Shown here one piece after another: positions 11,989 through 23,245 of a stretch of 64,000 bases of DNA. The DNA is taken from NCBI GenBank assembly GCA_017591395.1, contig WEDG01004976.1, forward strand, positions 1 through 64,000, read 5' to 3'. This DNA is from Schistocephalus solidus. Taxonomy: Eukaryota; Platyhelminthes; Cestoda; Diphyllobothriidea; Diphyllobothriidae. How positions within the stretch are numbered: the first letter of the stretch is position 1; each line of letters opens with the position of its first letter. Under the pieces are notes generated by a model, which did no database searches, was not told where the DNA came from, and saw only the letters and a program-made list of their open reading frames with translations. Both the position numbers and the translations under genes were made by a program.

Positions 11989-12448
11989 CGTGACTCGCTA
12001 AACTGTTAGGCCTCTGGGTAAGGTCCTGCTCAAGAGAAGGCGGAGGCAACATCTGAAGAGCGGAGGACGGTTCAAATAGGAGATGGCGACTCGCCAGCGG
12101 CACTTGTCTATCGGGTTGGACAAAACTCACGCGGACTCCGGTTGACGTACCGGGGAGTGCATGCGGTGATGCCACCACGACCGCTGTCGACGAGGGAACA
12201 TCTTCCGCCTCTCCGTCGGAACCCGCCTTGCTGCGTTTGTCCAAGATACCATCTACCGGGTGCGACCTCCAGTCAATATGACTGCCCGTCAGATTGGTGC
12301 CGCCCGAGAGGGACATATCCCCGTTTTGAAAGCAACCCGAATCGCCATCTGTAAGGCCTCCAGTAGCGCCGGTGCTCCCAATGCCATTCATTTCTACCAG
12401 GCTGGAAACGCCAATGCTTCCCTCGTAGAGGTTGCAGTAGGACTCCGA
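11989..12448 (-). CDS. ZDHHC8-like: ZDHHC5/8-like, tail exon
   Basis: A cytoplasmic-tail exon of the minus-strand palmitoyltransferase. The acceptor is gatctttcgcatag and the exon is entered in phase 0, matching the end of the exon at 16904. The first residues read SESYCNLYEGSIGVSSLVEM, followed by a Gly, Ser, Thr and Pro-rich, probably disordered stretch (about 153 codons). A GTAACT donor after NSLASH leaves one base, which the 5650 exon completes to Val in the frame favoured by composition. If that donor is not used, the frame runs on to a TAA at about 11948 (ending LLYPGLFAA), giving an alternative C-terminus. The function of this tail is unknown. In vertebrate relatives the tail carries regulatory and partner-binding sites (family knowledge). 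Confidence 0.65.
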
Positions 12449-13762
12449 CTATGCGAAAGATCAATATCAGATAAATAAAGGCCCGAATTGAACGGTTTAC
12501 TGCCTTCTTTGGAGAACTTAAAGCATACAATTGATGAAATTATGTGTAAATTGCAATTTTTACCGTGTACAATGCCGACAGGAGGGTTGTATATCCCGTG
12601 TCGCATGTTTCAGGCACACGAGTTGAGTGCACGCACTACGCTCTCACGTGCACATTTCGCGTGCTTTTGCCCTAAGCTGGTTCAGCAAACAGGTTAAGTT
12701 AGGTCGATAAATAGACAGATGTTATCGTAGAGCTCGTAAATTCAGTCAGTTGTTAGTCTTGCGTAGCAGATGGAAAGGGTCACGAGCAATGGTACACAAG
12801 GATAGTCAAAAGCTCGAAATCAAACGTGGAGAAAGTCTAGTCAAAATCCCTGTGTTACGTACTATTCCAGTCATTGTATATGCCACGCAGAAACTTGCTA
12901 CTGACAGCAATATGCGGCAAGGCGGTGCCAACAACTAAGTGAGACTTCTCTAGCCGAAAGTTCTTTGCAATATGTGCACGGAAAAGCCAGGTGAACTAGG
13001 TAACAAGGTGATCCTGGCTGATCTAGCTGACCTCGAGAATGCTGCGGATTGTACCTTTTCATGCGATATGTTATGTGGCCGGGGACCTGAAGAGCTAAAT
13101 CTACTCTCTTCTACAGCTGTTCAGCGAACACCTTGGGTCCTTGAACAACCTATATGCCTTGATGAACTGCGTTGAGCCAGGTTTCTAAGCTATCTTCCCT
13201 TAACTGTCAGCTGTTAGACGAAAATACCAACTTAGGGGCAGAAATCCTAAACTCGTGGGTTAGACGACGGAGAGCATAAGCGAAAACTGTGCAGTCAAAT
13301 CTTTAACACAGGCTAAGATAAGTTTCGATTTTATCACATCGAGTGCGGCATGTCTCATTTCAGACCAACAGGGTTGACATCTCCGGTTCTTGGTCATCTT
13401 CCAGGTGCAAAGTCCGGCAATCACAAACACACGAAAAGATTAATCGAATGCATGCCCCGTTACACGCGGATCCTTGTGGCGATAGGTGTCGCACCGAAAC
13501 CACGGGTACGCTGAGTTTTGCAAAAACACAGCCGGCAGCTATTTATCCCGAGGGATCTAATCTCCTAGTCAAAAGCAGAGTGTTAAATCACTTTGACCTT
13601 ACTAGTGCTTATGGATGAGCCATCTGCTATAGAAATTTCATTCTGTAGGTTATGATACATAGGTTGACGTTAGCAGAGAGGCATCTTCGGCATAGCTGAG
13701 GTAAGTCATTCGGTACGCAGATGTTAACCGACACTGTTAAAACCGCGCAGACAGTGGAGCAG
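12449..13762. other. Intron, no recognised element
   Basis: Plus-strand open frames at 12750-12938, 12972-13175 and 13343-13618 have no recognisable domain and no convincing splice context. I see nothing else. Confidence 0.35.
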
Positions 13763-14075
13763 ACGAACAGGAGGGACGACGTTATGCGACCTGGTTGAAC
13801 GCCAGACCCAATATCGGATAGTTGGGAGAGATTGTTGTGCGCCAGAGCTCGCGCAGTGATGGGGCGGTAGTAGGCCTTGAGCATAGATGCGATTTTCCGC
13901 GGCATATCCTCTAGCTCAATTATCTCGCACAGGGATTCACGATGAACGATATCGATAAATTGCTGCGAAGTTAAAAAAAGGCGGACGGCTACCTGTTGCT
14001 GGTAGTCAGTATGGTGTTCCAAAATGCACCGCAATGTCAATTCCTGGTCGGTAAATTCATGTCCACCACGGAATC
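13763..14075 (-). pseudogene. RTE-like LINE reverse transcriptase fragment
   Basis: The minus-strand reading has, in order, FTDQELTLRCILEHHTDYQQ, SQQFIDIVHRESL, MPRKIASMLKAYY, ARALAHNNLSQLSDI and GSGVQPGRITSSLLF. This order matches the fingers and palm region of RTE-type flatworm reverse transcriptases, whose usual forms are DQIFTLRRILE, AAFDSV, IKAYY and SGVRQGCILSP. The catalytic first-Asp region (normally FVDFAAAFD) has decayed to LFLTSQQFID, and the YADD box is absent because the copy is truncated. The open frame (13627-14127) extends on both sides without recognisable sequence. It is a non-functional insertion inside an intron of the ZDHHC-like gene, in the same orientation as the gene. 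Confidence 0.75.
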
Positions 14076-14587
14076 TGGCATCGTTGGATAACATTTGAGT
14101 CTCGCACAATCTGAAACAGCTTAACAATGATAAAAGTCATTGAAGCAAAGCTCAACCTTGGCAGAAGTTTCAGCAACAGAGACGACAGTCATAGCGTGCA
14201 AAATCACTCAGAGCAGAGGGGTAACCAATAACTTGGTGGAGTTTTTGAGTGCCACCAAAGACGGAGGCCTGTTTTATAGAGGTCACCACTTCAGCCTAAT
14301 AATTTTTGTGGTCATATCTAACTAACCTTGCTTTCATTTTCCGGCAGTGGCAGAAAGAACCATTGCTGAGGAACTTAGATCGGGCTGGCTAGGCAGACAA
14401 CTGCAAGGTTCTTCCGCTGATCTAGTCATTGCGGCACCACTGCACGAGACCGTGAACATTCCCAGCACAGCCTGGTGAACTTTGACTTCAACATTGGTCA
14501 CTTGCTATTGTCCCTGCCGTTGACTTCGTTTGCAGAGAGGCCGTTCTTTGCGTTAGGAGCCTCGGCTGTGCTGGATTGTTGTAATTT

Positions 14588-14773
14588 TACGATAGTAAAG
14601 TGTCTTGTATGAAACGTTTCGGACGCGGATGTGAGGTGAACGTTCAGGTCGGCACACAGCCTAATCCCGCCATCGCGGGGCCCCGTAACGATCAGTACAC
14701 CACAGCAAGGTAGTCTTTCGATTCGTCCTTCCATTTCCAAGAATTTCTTATCGCGCACGTCCGTCGCTGATTG
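14588..14773 (-). pseudogene. Ty3/gypsy reverse transcriptase fragment
   Basis: The minus-strand reading (within the open frame 14498-14821) contains KKFLEMEGRIERL followed after about 14 residues by GPRDGGIRLCADLNVHL. This is the conserved start of the gypsy-type reverse transcriptase, usually L..EGII.P followed by KKDGSIR.C.DFR.LN (family knowledge). Nothing convincing for protease, RNase H or integrase was found around it, and no LTRs were seen, so this is a short relic. Alternative: chance similarity, which is less likely given two ordered motifs. Confidence 0.5.
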
Positions 14774-16274
14774 TCGTGCGCAAACAGAGGCGGCAGGGAG
14801 AGTTGGGAAATCGCTCCTCAATACGTAGCTAAATTAAACGCTCGCTAAGTGGCTCCAACGCAAGCAGCGCATAGTTTGTCCGCTGTAGGAGAATGCTCTT
14901 CACAGCGCTCCTGTCTAAACAGCTGGATGGGCCGTTGCGATAGACGGTGATATGAGAGTTGGCCCCGATATCTTGATTGCCCGCAAACCTGAATCGGGGA
15001 TTGGAACTTCAGAGATGTCGCAGGCATTCATGTTATACTGATGAAGATTTCGCAACTTCCCACGTTGTGTACAAGGATTGGGGAACTTTCGCACATTCAG
15101 CATCGAATACCAAGATTTAAGTCTAAATACTATTCGCCCACACCAGCGCACCGGGGTTATAGAGCGCGCCGATCCCCGCAGAGGCCACGAAATTGCTCGT
15201 CGTACTTTGAATCGGCAACTGTTCTGTATGATTTTGAGTACAGGTGGGTCCCAAACAAGGTCCGATTGCTTGCTCGGTGGTCCCATTTAGCACTTTTGCC
15301 CCAGGCACCCAGTCGCAAGGCACATCAACGCAAGGAAGTGTGAGTGCGGGAAACAAATGAGAATTTATTCTTCTGCAAAAAGTACTCCTTCAGCGATTAC
15401 GCAAGTCTTAATTTTTTAAAAATTGCAATTACTCACAGACACGCGTGCACCAGAACTTTTGAAGTCCTGAGCTAAATAACTACATGACTGAGCCGACGAA
15501 TCAGACGGGTTAATTTACTAGATACTATGGCCAAGCAGAGCAGGAAAAAGAAGGCACGGATTAAGTTGGTCGCATGTTTCTAAAGCGCTAAGAGAAATTT
15601 GGCAACTTTCAGGTTATAGTCTGAAAATTCAAAGACTGTTGCTTTAAGAGTGTGAAGACATGGGGTTTACCGAGTTCATTCTTGACAGTTAGCAAAGGCT
15701 GAGACGTGAAAAATAGATAGGATTTTTTAGTGGGTCGACTTAAGGTCGTATTGAAGGACTCGGGGTGCCCAAAAATTAACCCTCTAGTCAAGCATTTAGG
15801 TGAAGAGATACAGGCCTTCCAGTCTGCTCAACGGATACCAAGCGCATTTGGAATTAAATGAATGAGCGCCGAGCGATACCGGACGCATAAGGAGAGACGT
15901 GCGACTAGGCCCATTTATTTAGCTGATAGGCAGCCATTTTAGCGGCCTGTATCTGACAACGCGTTCAAAATGGAGGTGCCAATTCGAGTCGTACGATCAT
16001 TTATGTAATCCAGTGGAAGTTTTAACTATAGACGAGAAAAAAACAGGCATAGGGACAAAACGAAGAGGGTGCCACTTATAAAAAAAGCATATGCGTAGAA
16101 AATGTAAAATTGTAGTTGCAAATCGAGCAAGTGAAAGATTAAAACAAAGTAAACGACGTCATGATCTGGTCGGCTCCAGGCGTACAAGAGTGAATATTGA
16201 AAACGACTTTAGCAGACATGTGGAGATAGGGTAGGCTAATATAACTGAACACAACACAAACAGACTGACATTAT
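14774..16274. other. Intron, no recognised element
   Basis: Overlapping open frames on both strands at 14845-15356 suggest GC-richer sequence, possibly more of the gypsy relic, but no motif can be named. The rest is AT-rich and featureless. Confidence 0.3.
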
Positions 16275-16425
16275 CGATGAAGGCGAAGGGGGCTGGAATG
16301 GCCATTTCTCGCTTATTAGCCATCATCAGCCAGTCATACCTAACCTCAGTTGTTGCCACAACTGAGACTCGAACCAGTGACCAGTTGATTAGACGTTCAA
16401 CGCTTTAAACCACCGTCGGTTTCTA
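16275..16425 (-). mobile_element. tRNA-derived SINE copy
   Basis: The minus strand reads a ggtttaaagcgttgaacgtc head, ggttcgagtctcagttgtgg (box B ggttcgagtc intact), then ggtatgactggctgatgatg and a taataagcgagaaatggcca body. Box A has been lost to mutation. Confidence 0.7.
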
Positions 16426-16903
16426 TCAGGAATGTTAGGAATGATAGATGGGCGATCACTGAGAAGTTGCGGGACTCACTGTTCCCGTTGTGCCTTGGGA
16501 CTCACTCCCACCAGCAGCCGCACATTGTCGGTAATGTCATTTTATCTAAGCCCCTATCTGCTACGCAGCTGCTGACGGGGCTCGAGAGTTCGCCCAAAGA
16601 CGCAACGGGACAGGTGAATCTCGTAGCCGATCGCTGAATACGCCCATCTACCATCGACAACACACATAGTAAGATCCAGCACTTTCCGGTAGTTAGCCAT
16701 GCACCTCAATATTCGATCATACTTGTGAGCGCGTGGCTCTTTCACTTATTAGCCTCAGCAACAAGAAGCGAAAGGGCATAAGGCACAGCTTTGTGCTCAA
16801 GTGGTTTTTCGGTGCAATAAAAAGTCGCGAATTTCGGCAAAAAATTAAAAGCGTGCATAAGAAATGAGGGCACTGCAGAGTGCGGCAAAGGTAACTATTT
16901 CAC
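16426..16903. other. Intron, no recognised element
   Basis: One minus-strand open frame (16554-16745) without recognisable domain. Nothing else seen. Confidence 0.3.
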
Positions 16904-17500
16904 CTCTGTGTTCCGTTGAGGCAAATGTAGATGTTGGAGAATCAGACCGGTGGCACTGCCCCCACTAAGACTACTACCGTCACCGACAATACCGCTGCTG
17001 CTGATCTGTCCCGTCCTGCTGGTACTGAGGCCGCGCGTGCCACGCAAACTGGCGCCGCCTCCAGCGCCACTGCCGCCGCCGCCACCACCACCACCCAGTG
17101 TAGTGAAGAGGGAAGAGGTATAGGATCGACCAGTTTCAGCCTCGGATGTTCTAGCGCCGCCGTAGGAGTTAGCTGGTAAGTCGGTGTCATTTGAGAGGGT
17201 TTCACCGCCCAGTTGGGTGGCAATTCTACCAGTATTCGCAGTGTTCATGTTGCCTACGCCCGCGCCGCTGTCACAGAAGTCGCCGTGTCGGGCGGTCTCC
17301 GGGGAGGCGCTGCCGCAGGCCTGGCGGCCTCCATTCACGCCTCGGGCCACCAGCCGGTCCAGAGTACCCAGAGAGGCAGCGTCCTCACTCCAACCGGACA
17401 GACTGATGCTGGTCGTATCAATAGGGCCCGGGGGAATAGAACGGCCAGCGCTGTTACTGGCACCCCCAACGAAGGTTCCCGAGATTATGATATTGGCATC
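16904..17500 (-). CDS. ZDHHC8-like: ZDHHC5/8-like, Gly/Ser-rich tail exon
   Basis: A 597-base exon (199 codons, phase 0 at both ends) of the palmitoyltransferase tail. The acceptor is gctgctagcagcgacag. It opens DANIIISGTFVGGASN and runs through SISLSGWSEDAASLGTLDRL, a poly-Gly tract (eight Gly in a row near 17070-17095) and TSRTGQISSSGIVGDGSSL to RNTE before a GTGAAA donor. In-frame continuity over 199 codons with strong Ser, Gly and Thr bias, plus agreement of phase with exons on both sides, supports coding. The poly-Gly codons are mostly GGT and GGC repeats, so length variation between individuals would be expected. Open frames on the opposite strand here are shadows. No folded domain is visible; the segment is probably disordered cytoplasmic tail. 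Confidence 0.7.
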
Positions 17501-17584
17501 CTGTCGCTGCTAGCAGCGAATACGGTAAAAGGGCAGAAGGGACAAACGACGCCGGTTATACCATAATAATTATCTAAACGGGAA

Positions 17585-17735
17585 TAAAAAAAATGTGCCC
17601 ATGTTTGGCACGCCCCTCTCCCCCCACATGGTTGGTGTTTGTTATGGGACCTTATCCCAAATAATAACGCCTGCCGCATCCTTATTTGGCTCCTGTGTTG
17701 GTCCAGCGCATGTACCACGCGGCTCATTTAGAGGG
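17585..17735 (-). repeat. R1 dispersed repeat, fragment
   Basis: Shares aacgcctgccgcatccttat, a ggctcctgtgttggtccagc stretch and catgtaccacgcggctcatt with 34140-34220, and catgtttggcacgcccc with the corresponding end of the full copies. It is a truncated R1 copy in the same orientation as 33895-34235. Confidence 0.6.
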
Positions 17736-18940
17736 CACGACAAACAAAACAAGGACCTGTAGTAGGCATTCAAGGCAACTAAATAAGGATCCGGAAGCTC
17801 TCTGTCGTCGATTATGTTTTTGAAAATACGGCAGATTTGACTCCCTGAAGGTTTGTAAACCAGAGACGGACGACGAATTCTGATTCAAGGGATGATCACC
17901 GGCCTGGTTTCATAGGCTAGCCAACAAGAATAGCCAAATGGGGAAGCAGCGGAAAAAAATCCGGACGTTTACTTTCCAATGAACACCTATCAGTTGTGAA
18001 ACTCTAGCAGTAATAACTCAGCAAAATATAGTAAGTCTGTTTCAGAGACAGGAAATCAAAAATAATAATGCCCTGTCTGTGAAGTATACTGATCAGGTTT
18101 AGACGCTATAGGCTACATCCCAGCAAGGTTGGACAGTTTGGAATGAGAAAACCATTAACTAAAAAGTGGCTGTCCATGATGACTTCAACATGATTAATAA
18201 CTACAGCAGATGAGTTAAAGAGCGCCATGTTAAAGAAGGTCCTCCTTGAAACTATTAAAGGCAACTTCGATGAAACTAACCATACACGAACAATTGAAAT
18301 CTCGGCACTTCCGACCGCCAAATAGCCTTTAATTAGGAAAATTCAGCATTTAACCCATTGCAAACAGGTTCTTTTTTATCTAAGCAGACACGCTTTTTCC
18401 TCAATTTTCAATGAAAGTTAATCCTATCAAACTTCCATAACAAGCTGTTTGCAGGGTTGGTATACCGAGGCCAAACAAAACCAAGTTATACTACTCGGAA
18501 GCCCGGTTTCTAATTAAGCATTAGAAAGTAACAGAGGTGAACACAGTTAACCAAAAACCTTTTGGAGTGAACGTTTTCTAGACAGAACAGTTGCCTTCAA
18601 TTTTGCCAAATTAATTACATAGTTGGGCATTGTGGTTAAGAAAATTCAGTTAACTAGGAAAAAATTTCAGTAAAAATGGCAACAGTTTTCCAGAAAAACT
18701 GTTTGAACATAGACATCACCTGTTGGTGCCATTTGCTGCCTCTATTAGCTTAAATATATTTTTCTTTATTTTGGGTTATAATTAACATTTTAATTTCCTG
18801 GGCATTAGCTGTAAATTTCTGCAGCTAACTCTTATCATTGGGTTTGTGCGGGCGCGAAATTATCGAGAAACTAACTACTTGAGGTCGGAAATTATATCGG
18901 CGGATAAAACGTTATGAGTGCGTTGACGCTAATGCTGCTG
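17736..18940. other. Intron, no recognised element
   Basis: AT-rich. The short minus-strand open frame at 18106-18321 has no recognisable domain. Several gttaac / cagttaac words recur between 18540 and 18680 but form no clear repeat. Confidence 0.3.
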
Positions 18941-18945
18941 CTGCA

Positions 18946-18992
18946 ACTTATTATTATTATTATTATTAGTAGTAGTAGTATTATTATTATGA
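18946..18992 (+). repeat. Trinucleotide microsatellite (ATT/AGT)n
   Basis: Runs of att and agt triplets. Translation of the minus strand across it gives an artificial Ile and Leu-rich stretch, so a membrane segment should not be inferred from it. It lies just beyond the GTACCAG donor of the exon ending at 19051 and is therefore intronic. Confidence 0.9.
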
Positions 18993-19050
18993 ACAAGATG
19001 ACGGTTAGGCTGATGGAAATCTGTGAGGGGACTCGTAGATCATCTGGTAC

Positions 19051-19528
19051 CTTCGGTGTATTGTGGGTATTAGCCAAAATTGCATCCTGTTTGTCAGTAT
19101 GGTTTCCAGCGCTCGTGACAACACATTCGTCACCGCCACCGCCGGGGAACTGTCGCTCAGCCGGCTGCCGCTGCTGCTGTTGCTCCTGTTGCCGAAATGG
19201 AGGGGCATCACCAAGGCGCGGCCGATCTGCAGCCGTGGTAAACAATGGTGAGAAGTCCGTGCGTGGGATGAGGGGTGGGGGTGCTGAGGTCACAGGCGCG
19301 GCAGCGGGTGTCTCCTTCAGCTTCGCCGCGCGCACTGTGCTGGCGGCCTCCGTAGCCAAAAGGGCAAAAAAGGCGGGATCATCGGCACCGACGCCCGTGC
19401 CTTTGCCGCTAGTCAAAGCACGAGATGTTTCGACGTTTTCAACGTCCAACAGGAAGTGATCTTTGTAGCGATTTCGCAGCTTTCTCCTCTTTTTGAGGAG
19501 TTCCTTCCCTGACATCGGGTCCATGTGG
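19051..19528 (-). CDS. ZDHHC8-like: ZDHHC5/8-like, tail exon with basic start
   Basis: This 478-base exon enters with one base (acceptor atttacatgcag) and leaves in phase 0 at a GTACCAG donor after NTPK. Its start is HMDPMSGKELLKKRRKLRNR, a strongly basic stretch, then YKDHFLLDVENVETSRALTS, Ala-rich helix-like sequence, a QQEQQQQRQPAERQ Gln-rich run, and GGGGDECVVTSAGNHTDKQ. The basic cluster could sit near the membrane surface (inference). An ATG lies at the beginning, but the upstream phase fits exon 20200-20349, so I read it as an internal exon and not a start. An alternative is a separate gene starting at this ATG. Confidence 0.65.
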
Positions 19529-20199
19529 CTGCATGTAAATTTAATCGGGAAGATTAGCGGTGCAATGTCAGTTCAGTGCTTAAAAGGCCAACGGAAAAGA
19601 GACAGAAAAAGGCTGCGATTTGGCTGTTTAGACACTTAACGAAGAACTCTCAAATCCAACTATGAGAGAAAAATTGTAAACGCTGACTATGAGCGAAGAC
19701 CGGATGATGGCTCTGGCGAAATTACGAAAATGCTTTAACTGACCATATGAGGTTTCTTGTGGAGGCGAAGGGGGGGGGGGGCTGTCACAAGTAGAAATAG
19801 TCCGCAAAGTTGGCCTCGGACGTTGACATTTTTATATACCAGATCAGTGGCAAATAACCCGACTAAGCTGGCGATGTAAATAGGGATTTAAAAGGCGACA
19901 ACCAGGTCAAATACGCACGCCGGCGTTAACAGATGGTCGTCAACACTTCGAAGACAACCATTAGGTACCTGCTTTCTCGAAAGCCGAATTTCAGTCTTCT
20001 CCTGCTTATTGATAGTCGCGTGAACCTCTGCCTTTCTATCTAGGGGAAGAAATTTATCAACGAACTTTCGAATACGAACAGTCTTGACCGCCTGAACATC
20101 ACATTTACTCGTATGAAGTTTCGGAACTCAAGTTTGAACCGCTCATCAGGGGGCGGTGGAGTATACGTGGGAACACACTAACGCTTAGTTTTTCATCAC

Positions 20200-20349
20200 A
20201 TGCCTGAAATCTGGCGCGTCATGTCGACGCGAGGTATGGCAATGGTCGCGTGGCAACTACGGGCGTCAACAACCGAGCGGCTGCTAGCAGCAGCAGAAGC
20301 CACCGCCATCCGGTCGAGAAAGCCGGTCTTATGCGCACAAAAGAATCTG
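20200..20349 (-). CDS. ZDHHC8-like: ZDHHC5/8-like, candidate exon
   Basis: A candidate 150-base exon that fits between 25329 and 19528 because its phases match on both sides. After acceptor ggttcttgtag one base completes the codon left by the upstream exon. The reading continues RFFCAHKTGFLDRMAVASAA, then SRSVVDARSCHATIAIP and RVDMTRQISG, and leaves two bases at a GTGATG donor that the next exon completes to Ile. The donor is weak and no domain supports it, so it is less certain than its neighbours. A competing plus-strand open frame covers the same bases. Confidence 0.45.
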
Positions 20350-21585
20350 CTACAAGAACCGCGCTTAGCAGGGCCAACGACGGCTCAACTACATGCATTC
20401 CACGCCGTCTCCTCTCTCCTCCCCCCATAAACGAATCCACCAAACCCTCGCTGCCGCTTAACCAACTGTTTCTTATCGCCACTCCCCTCCCCTATTCACA
20501 CGACTCACTGGTATGACGAGACGAACATTATTGATCGTATGTTTTAGCTTTTACCCCGTTCCCATTTATAAAAAGCATGCGTAGACTCGCCCACACGCCT
20601 CCAGAACCGGAATTCTGTTGATGTGCGCGCACCTGCGCTCACCTTGCTAAGCGGGAATCGGGGGTAGGGGGTGTGAGCTGCGTGACAGTGAGCTGAGGCA
20701 GTTGGCACCTCACGCGATTGTCAACCCTGTTCACAGTTCCACTAATGAGGTGGCACCATTCCTCTGCACTGACATGCTTAGTCTACTGTGCTCTAAAAAA
20801 ACAATTTCGTCTCGTCAAAATAATCCCTCTGCTTGTAAGAGTATGGGAGACGGTACGACAACTACGGTGCCAGTACGTGACAGTGAGTCTTTCGGGTCGC
20901 AATCTGGCATCGAATGGCTGGGTAGGAGGGCTCATGCGCAATTTCTACTCCGAGTGTTGTGGGGCGAATAACGGTGTCCGGAACAATCTTACCTAATATC
21001 AGGCCTGGGGAAAAATTGGATGTCAGTGAAGCTGATGTTTGAAACGGCCTAAATACCGATCTGTTCTGAATAAGTAATAGTGCAATCCATTTTTTCGATT
21101 CCTAAAGTGATGGGAATACATCCAGACACGGTAGTGATTGTGGCCGGAGGGTTCGTCGGTGACGAAGCTTAAGATTTTTAGAGGTTGTTGATTTACCGAG
21201 CGCCTTAACTTTGAGAAAATCAAAAAAGTTATGACAGGCAAAAACATCAGAAAAGCCAGTCACTCGATTTCTTTCATCGCAAATTAAACAAGGTAAGATG
21301 ACTTCTGCATCCATAAAGCTGTCTTAGTCACAAGCTCAGAAAATTGTGAACCTGCAGACACTGCTAGGTCTCGCAGGGTACGAGTTGACAATGAATCAAT
21401 ATTGAATGGTTACACGTAAACTGCGCACAACGGTCATGCTAAATTCAACCAACGGTCGCAGGGATAGGCTCTTCGCCGCTCTAACATTCAAGGCGACTGA
21501 GTGGTTTGTCTACTGGTGACGCTATCACCACAGGCTGATTTTACACTATGGCTGAGTTAGGTGCCTATTTCCGCCACAGTTTATT
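20350..21585. other. Intron, no recognised element
   Basis: GC-richer around 20600-20950 with overlapping plus-strand open frames (20702-20996) but no motif. A G-run lies in the neighbouring intron at about 19769-19782. Nothing else identified. Confidence 0.3.
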
Positions 21586-22450
21586 ATAGGTGATGCATCT
21601 AAAAAACACAAACTGAAATTCTGAAATGTGATTTTTGCTAGAACGGACTACTTTGGTCGGGTTGTTATAGTGACTAGCATGTGACAGAATCCAAAAATAC
21701 TCCAGTTAGGTCAGGTTGTGAGAATCTTACTAGATAAAAAAGGGCATATTAAGTGTTACGCATGTTTTCCATCTAATTCTGTTGCTAATAAGAATCGGAA
21801 TATATTTCATATAAAATATGCGCAAAATTGCATCTTCAGAAAATGGTATCACTTAGATTTAAAAAGTTTTCAAATCTCTTGAATGATTTTGTGTCCGAAC
21901 TGCCACTTCATTTACCCTTATAGGGTTTCCGAATTATAAGCCGTATAGTTTGCGAGTTAAAGAACACAACGCCTTCCTCTACGATGCCTCTATATAGCTC
22001 ATAGAGTTGTGTGATGGATATGGATCAAGTCGTTCATTTCGGTCAGATACAAATATGTACCGCCATCCGAACTATGGCCAGAGGACATCAAAAATTCGGA
22101 AATACGGGAATTAGGGGCCTTTTAGGGGAGGAAAGGTGTTCGTTAATGAATAAAAATGAAAAAATCGTATAACCGTTGACTGCTTCTTCTAATGCATTCG
22201 TATGAAGATAATTCAGGGAGCGGGGTATATATATCCCTGTCATACCTGTATAGACGGAAGCGAAGATAGACGGAAAAATGCGATGTTATTCGAACAGGCG
22301 TTCACGACCTTAAAAAGTCTCATAAAAGTACAAACTTTTTAAAAGGAAGGACCGCGTTTCATTGGGTTTAAAATTGGAAGATATAATTTTACCACTAAAG
22401 GAGTAAAAGGAAGAATATTTGTACGGATTTATGCGAACATCGAAAAGTAA
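21586..22450. mobile_element. Degenerate copy of the foldback family
   Basis: Carries diverged blocks of the 7021-8010 element: aaactgaaattctgaaatgt near 21608-21630, a gatttaaaaagttttcaaat segment, and near its end gtttaaaattggaagatata, ccactaaaggagtaaaagga and gtacggatttatgcgaacat, in the same order as 7380-7780. Heavily mutated. Confidence 0.5.
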
Positions 22451-22464
22451 TTTGAAAATGTGGC

Positions 22465-23245
22465 GACAAATGGTTCTGCAGCCCCACTTGGTGGTTACTT
22501 TATGGTACGCTTACTGAAACGATTTGAGTATTCATGATTACACCGACCAGCATTCTCTTTGGCCGCTATGGACAGGCATTTTCGGGAATTTAGAATTAGA
22601 TAGATTTAGGAATGAAGCTATAGGGTTAGGTTTAGGAGTGGAAACAGTAAATTGCGGTTCGGTTTAGGGTTAGGAAAATCTACTAACCCACATTGCTAAC
22701 TAACTAATAGGCCTAACTACCAATCATCACTGCTAACCAAAACATGTAAGCCCACAAATAAACCCTAATTACTAGTCCTAACTACAACAAAAAGCTGCTA
22801 CCTCCAGCCCGAAACGAAATCCTAAATTTCACAGCCGCAGCCCTAAACCTAAAACTCCAATCTTAAACCCAATACGTAGCCCAACACCCTAAAACCTAAC
22901 CTCATACCCCTATTTGCAAAATTACCTAATTCTAAAGTCCCCAACCAAACCCTAAAAGCCCTGCTCAAGAGAATGTAATTATGACTCCTTAAATTGTTTC
23001 AGTAAGCATATTATGAGATAAGCACATGGTATCATGGTCCCAATGGTAAACAAAAATCCCTAGCCCAACACGCCTAAGCCTAACCCCATACCCCTAGTCA
23101 CAAAACTTCCTACTTCTAAAGGTCTGAACCAAGCTCCAAAACCCCTGTCCGTAACTACTCAAGATAATGCCACCCGGCGTAATCATGACTACACAACCCA
23201 TTTCAGTAAGTATACCCCAAGTGGGGCTGTAGGAACATTAGATAC
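22465..23245. mobile_element. Inverted-repeat element with telomere-like inner repeats
   Basis: The left end (ggttctgcagccccacttgg, followed by a ttactgaaacgatttgagta block and catgattacaccg) reappears inverted at the right end (cgtaatcatgactacacaac, catttcagtaagtatacccc, aagtggggctgtagg). An extra internal copy of the gtttcagtaagcatatt block lies at about 22998. Between the ends are degenerate telomere-type repeats: ttaggtttagg and gtttagggttagg on the left half, then aaaccctaa, ccctaaacctaaa and accctaaaacctaacc on the right. This fits a foldback or MITE-like element whose subterminal region is built of telomere-like satellite. No ORF. Confidence 0.65.

Noticed and set aside
16931..17566. 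Five plus-strand frames of 71-117 codons opposite the Gly/Ser-rich exon
   Set aside because: They are shadows of a GC-rich coding exon on the other strand. Only the minus-strand frame keeps phase with neighbouring exons.
18892..19050. Ile and Leu-rich 'membrane segment' at the end of a minus-strand frame
   Set aside because: It is the translation of the ATT/AGT microsatellite beyond a good splice donor, so not protein.
20702..20996. Overlapping plus-strand frames of about 90 codons
   Set aside because: No domain and no splice support. Two frames are open simultaneously, which is typical of GC-richer non-coding DNA.
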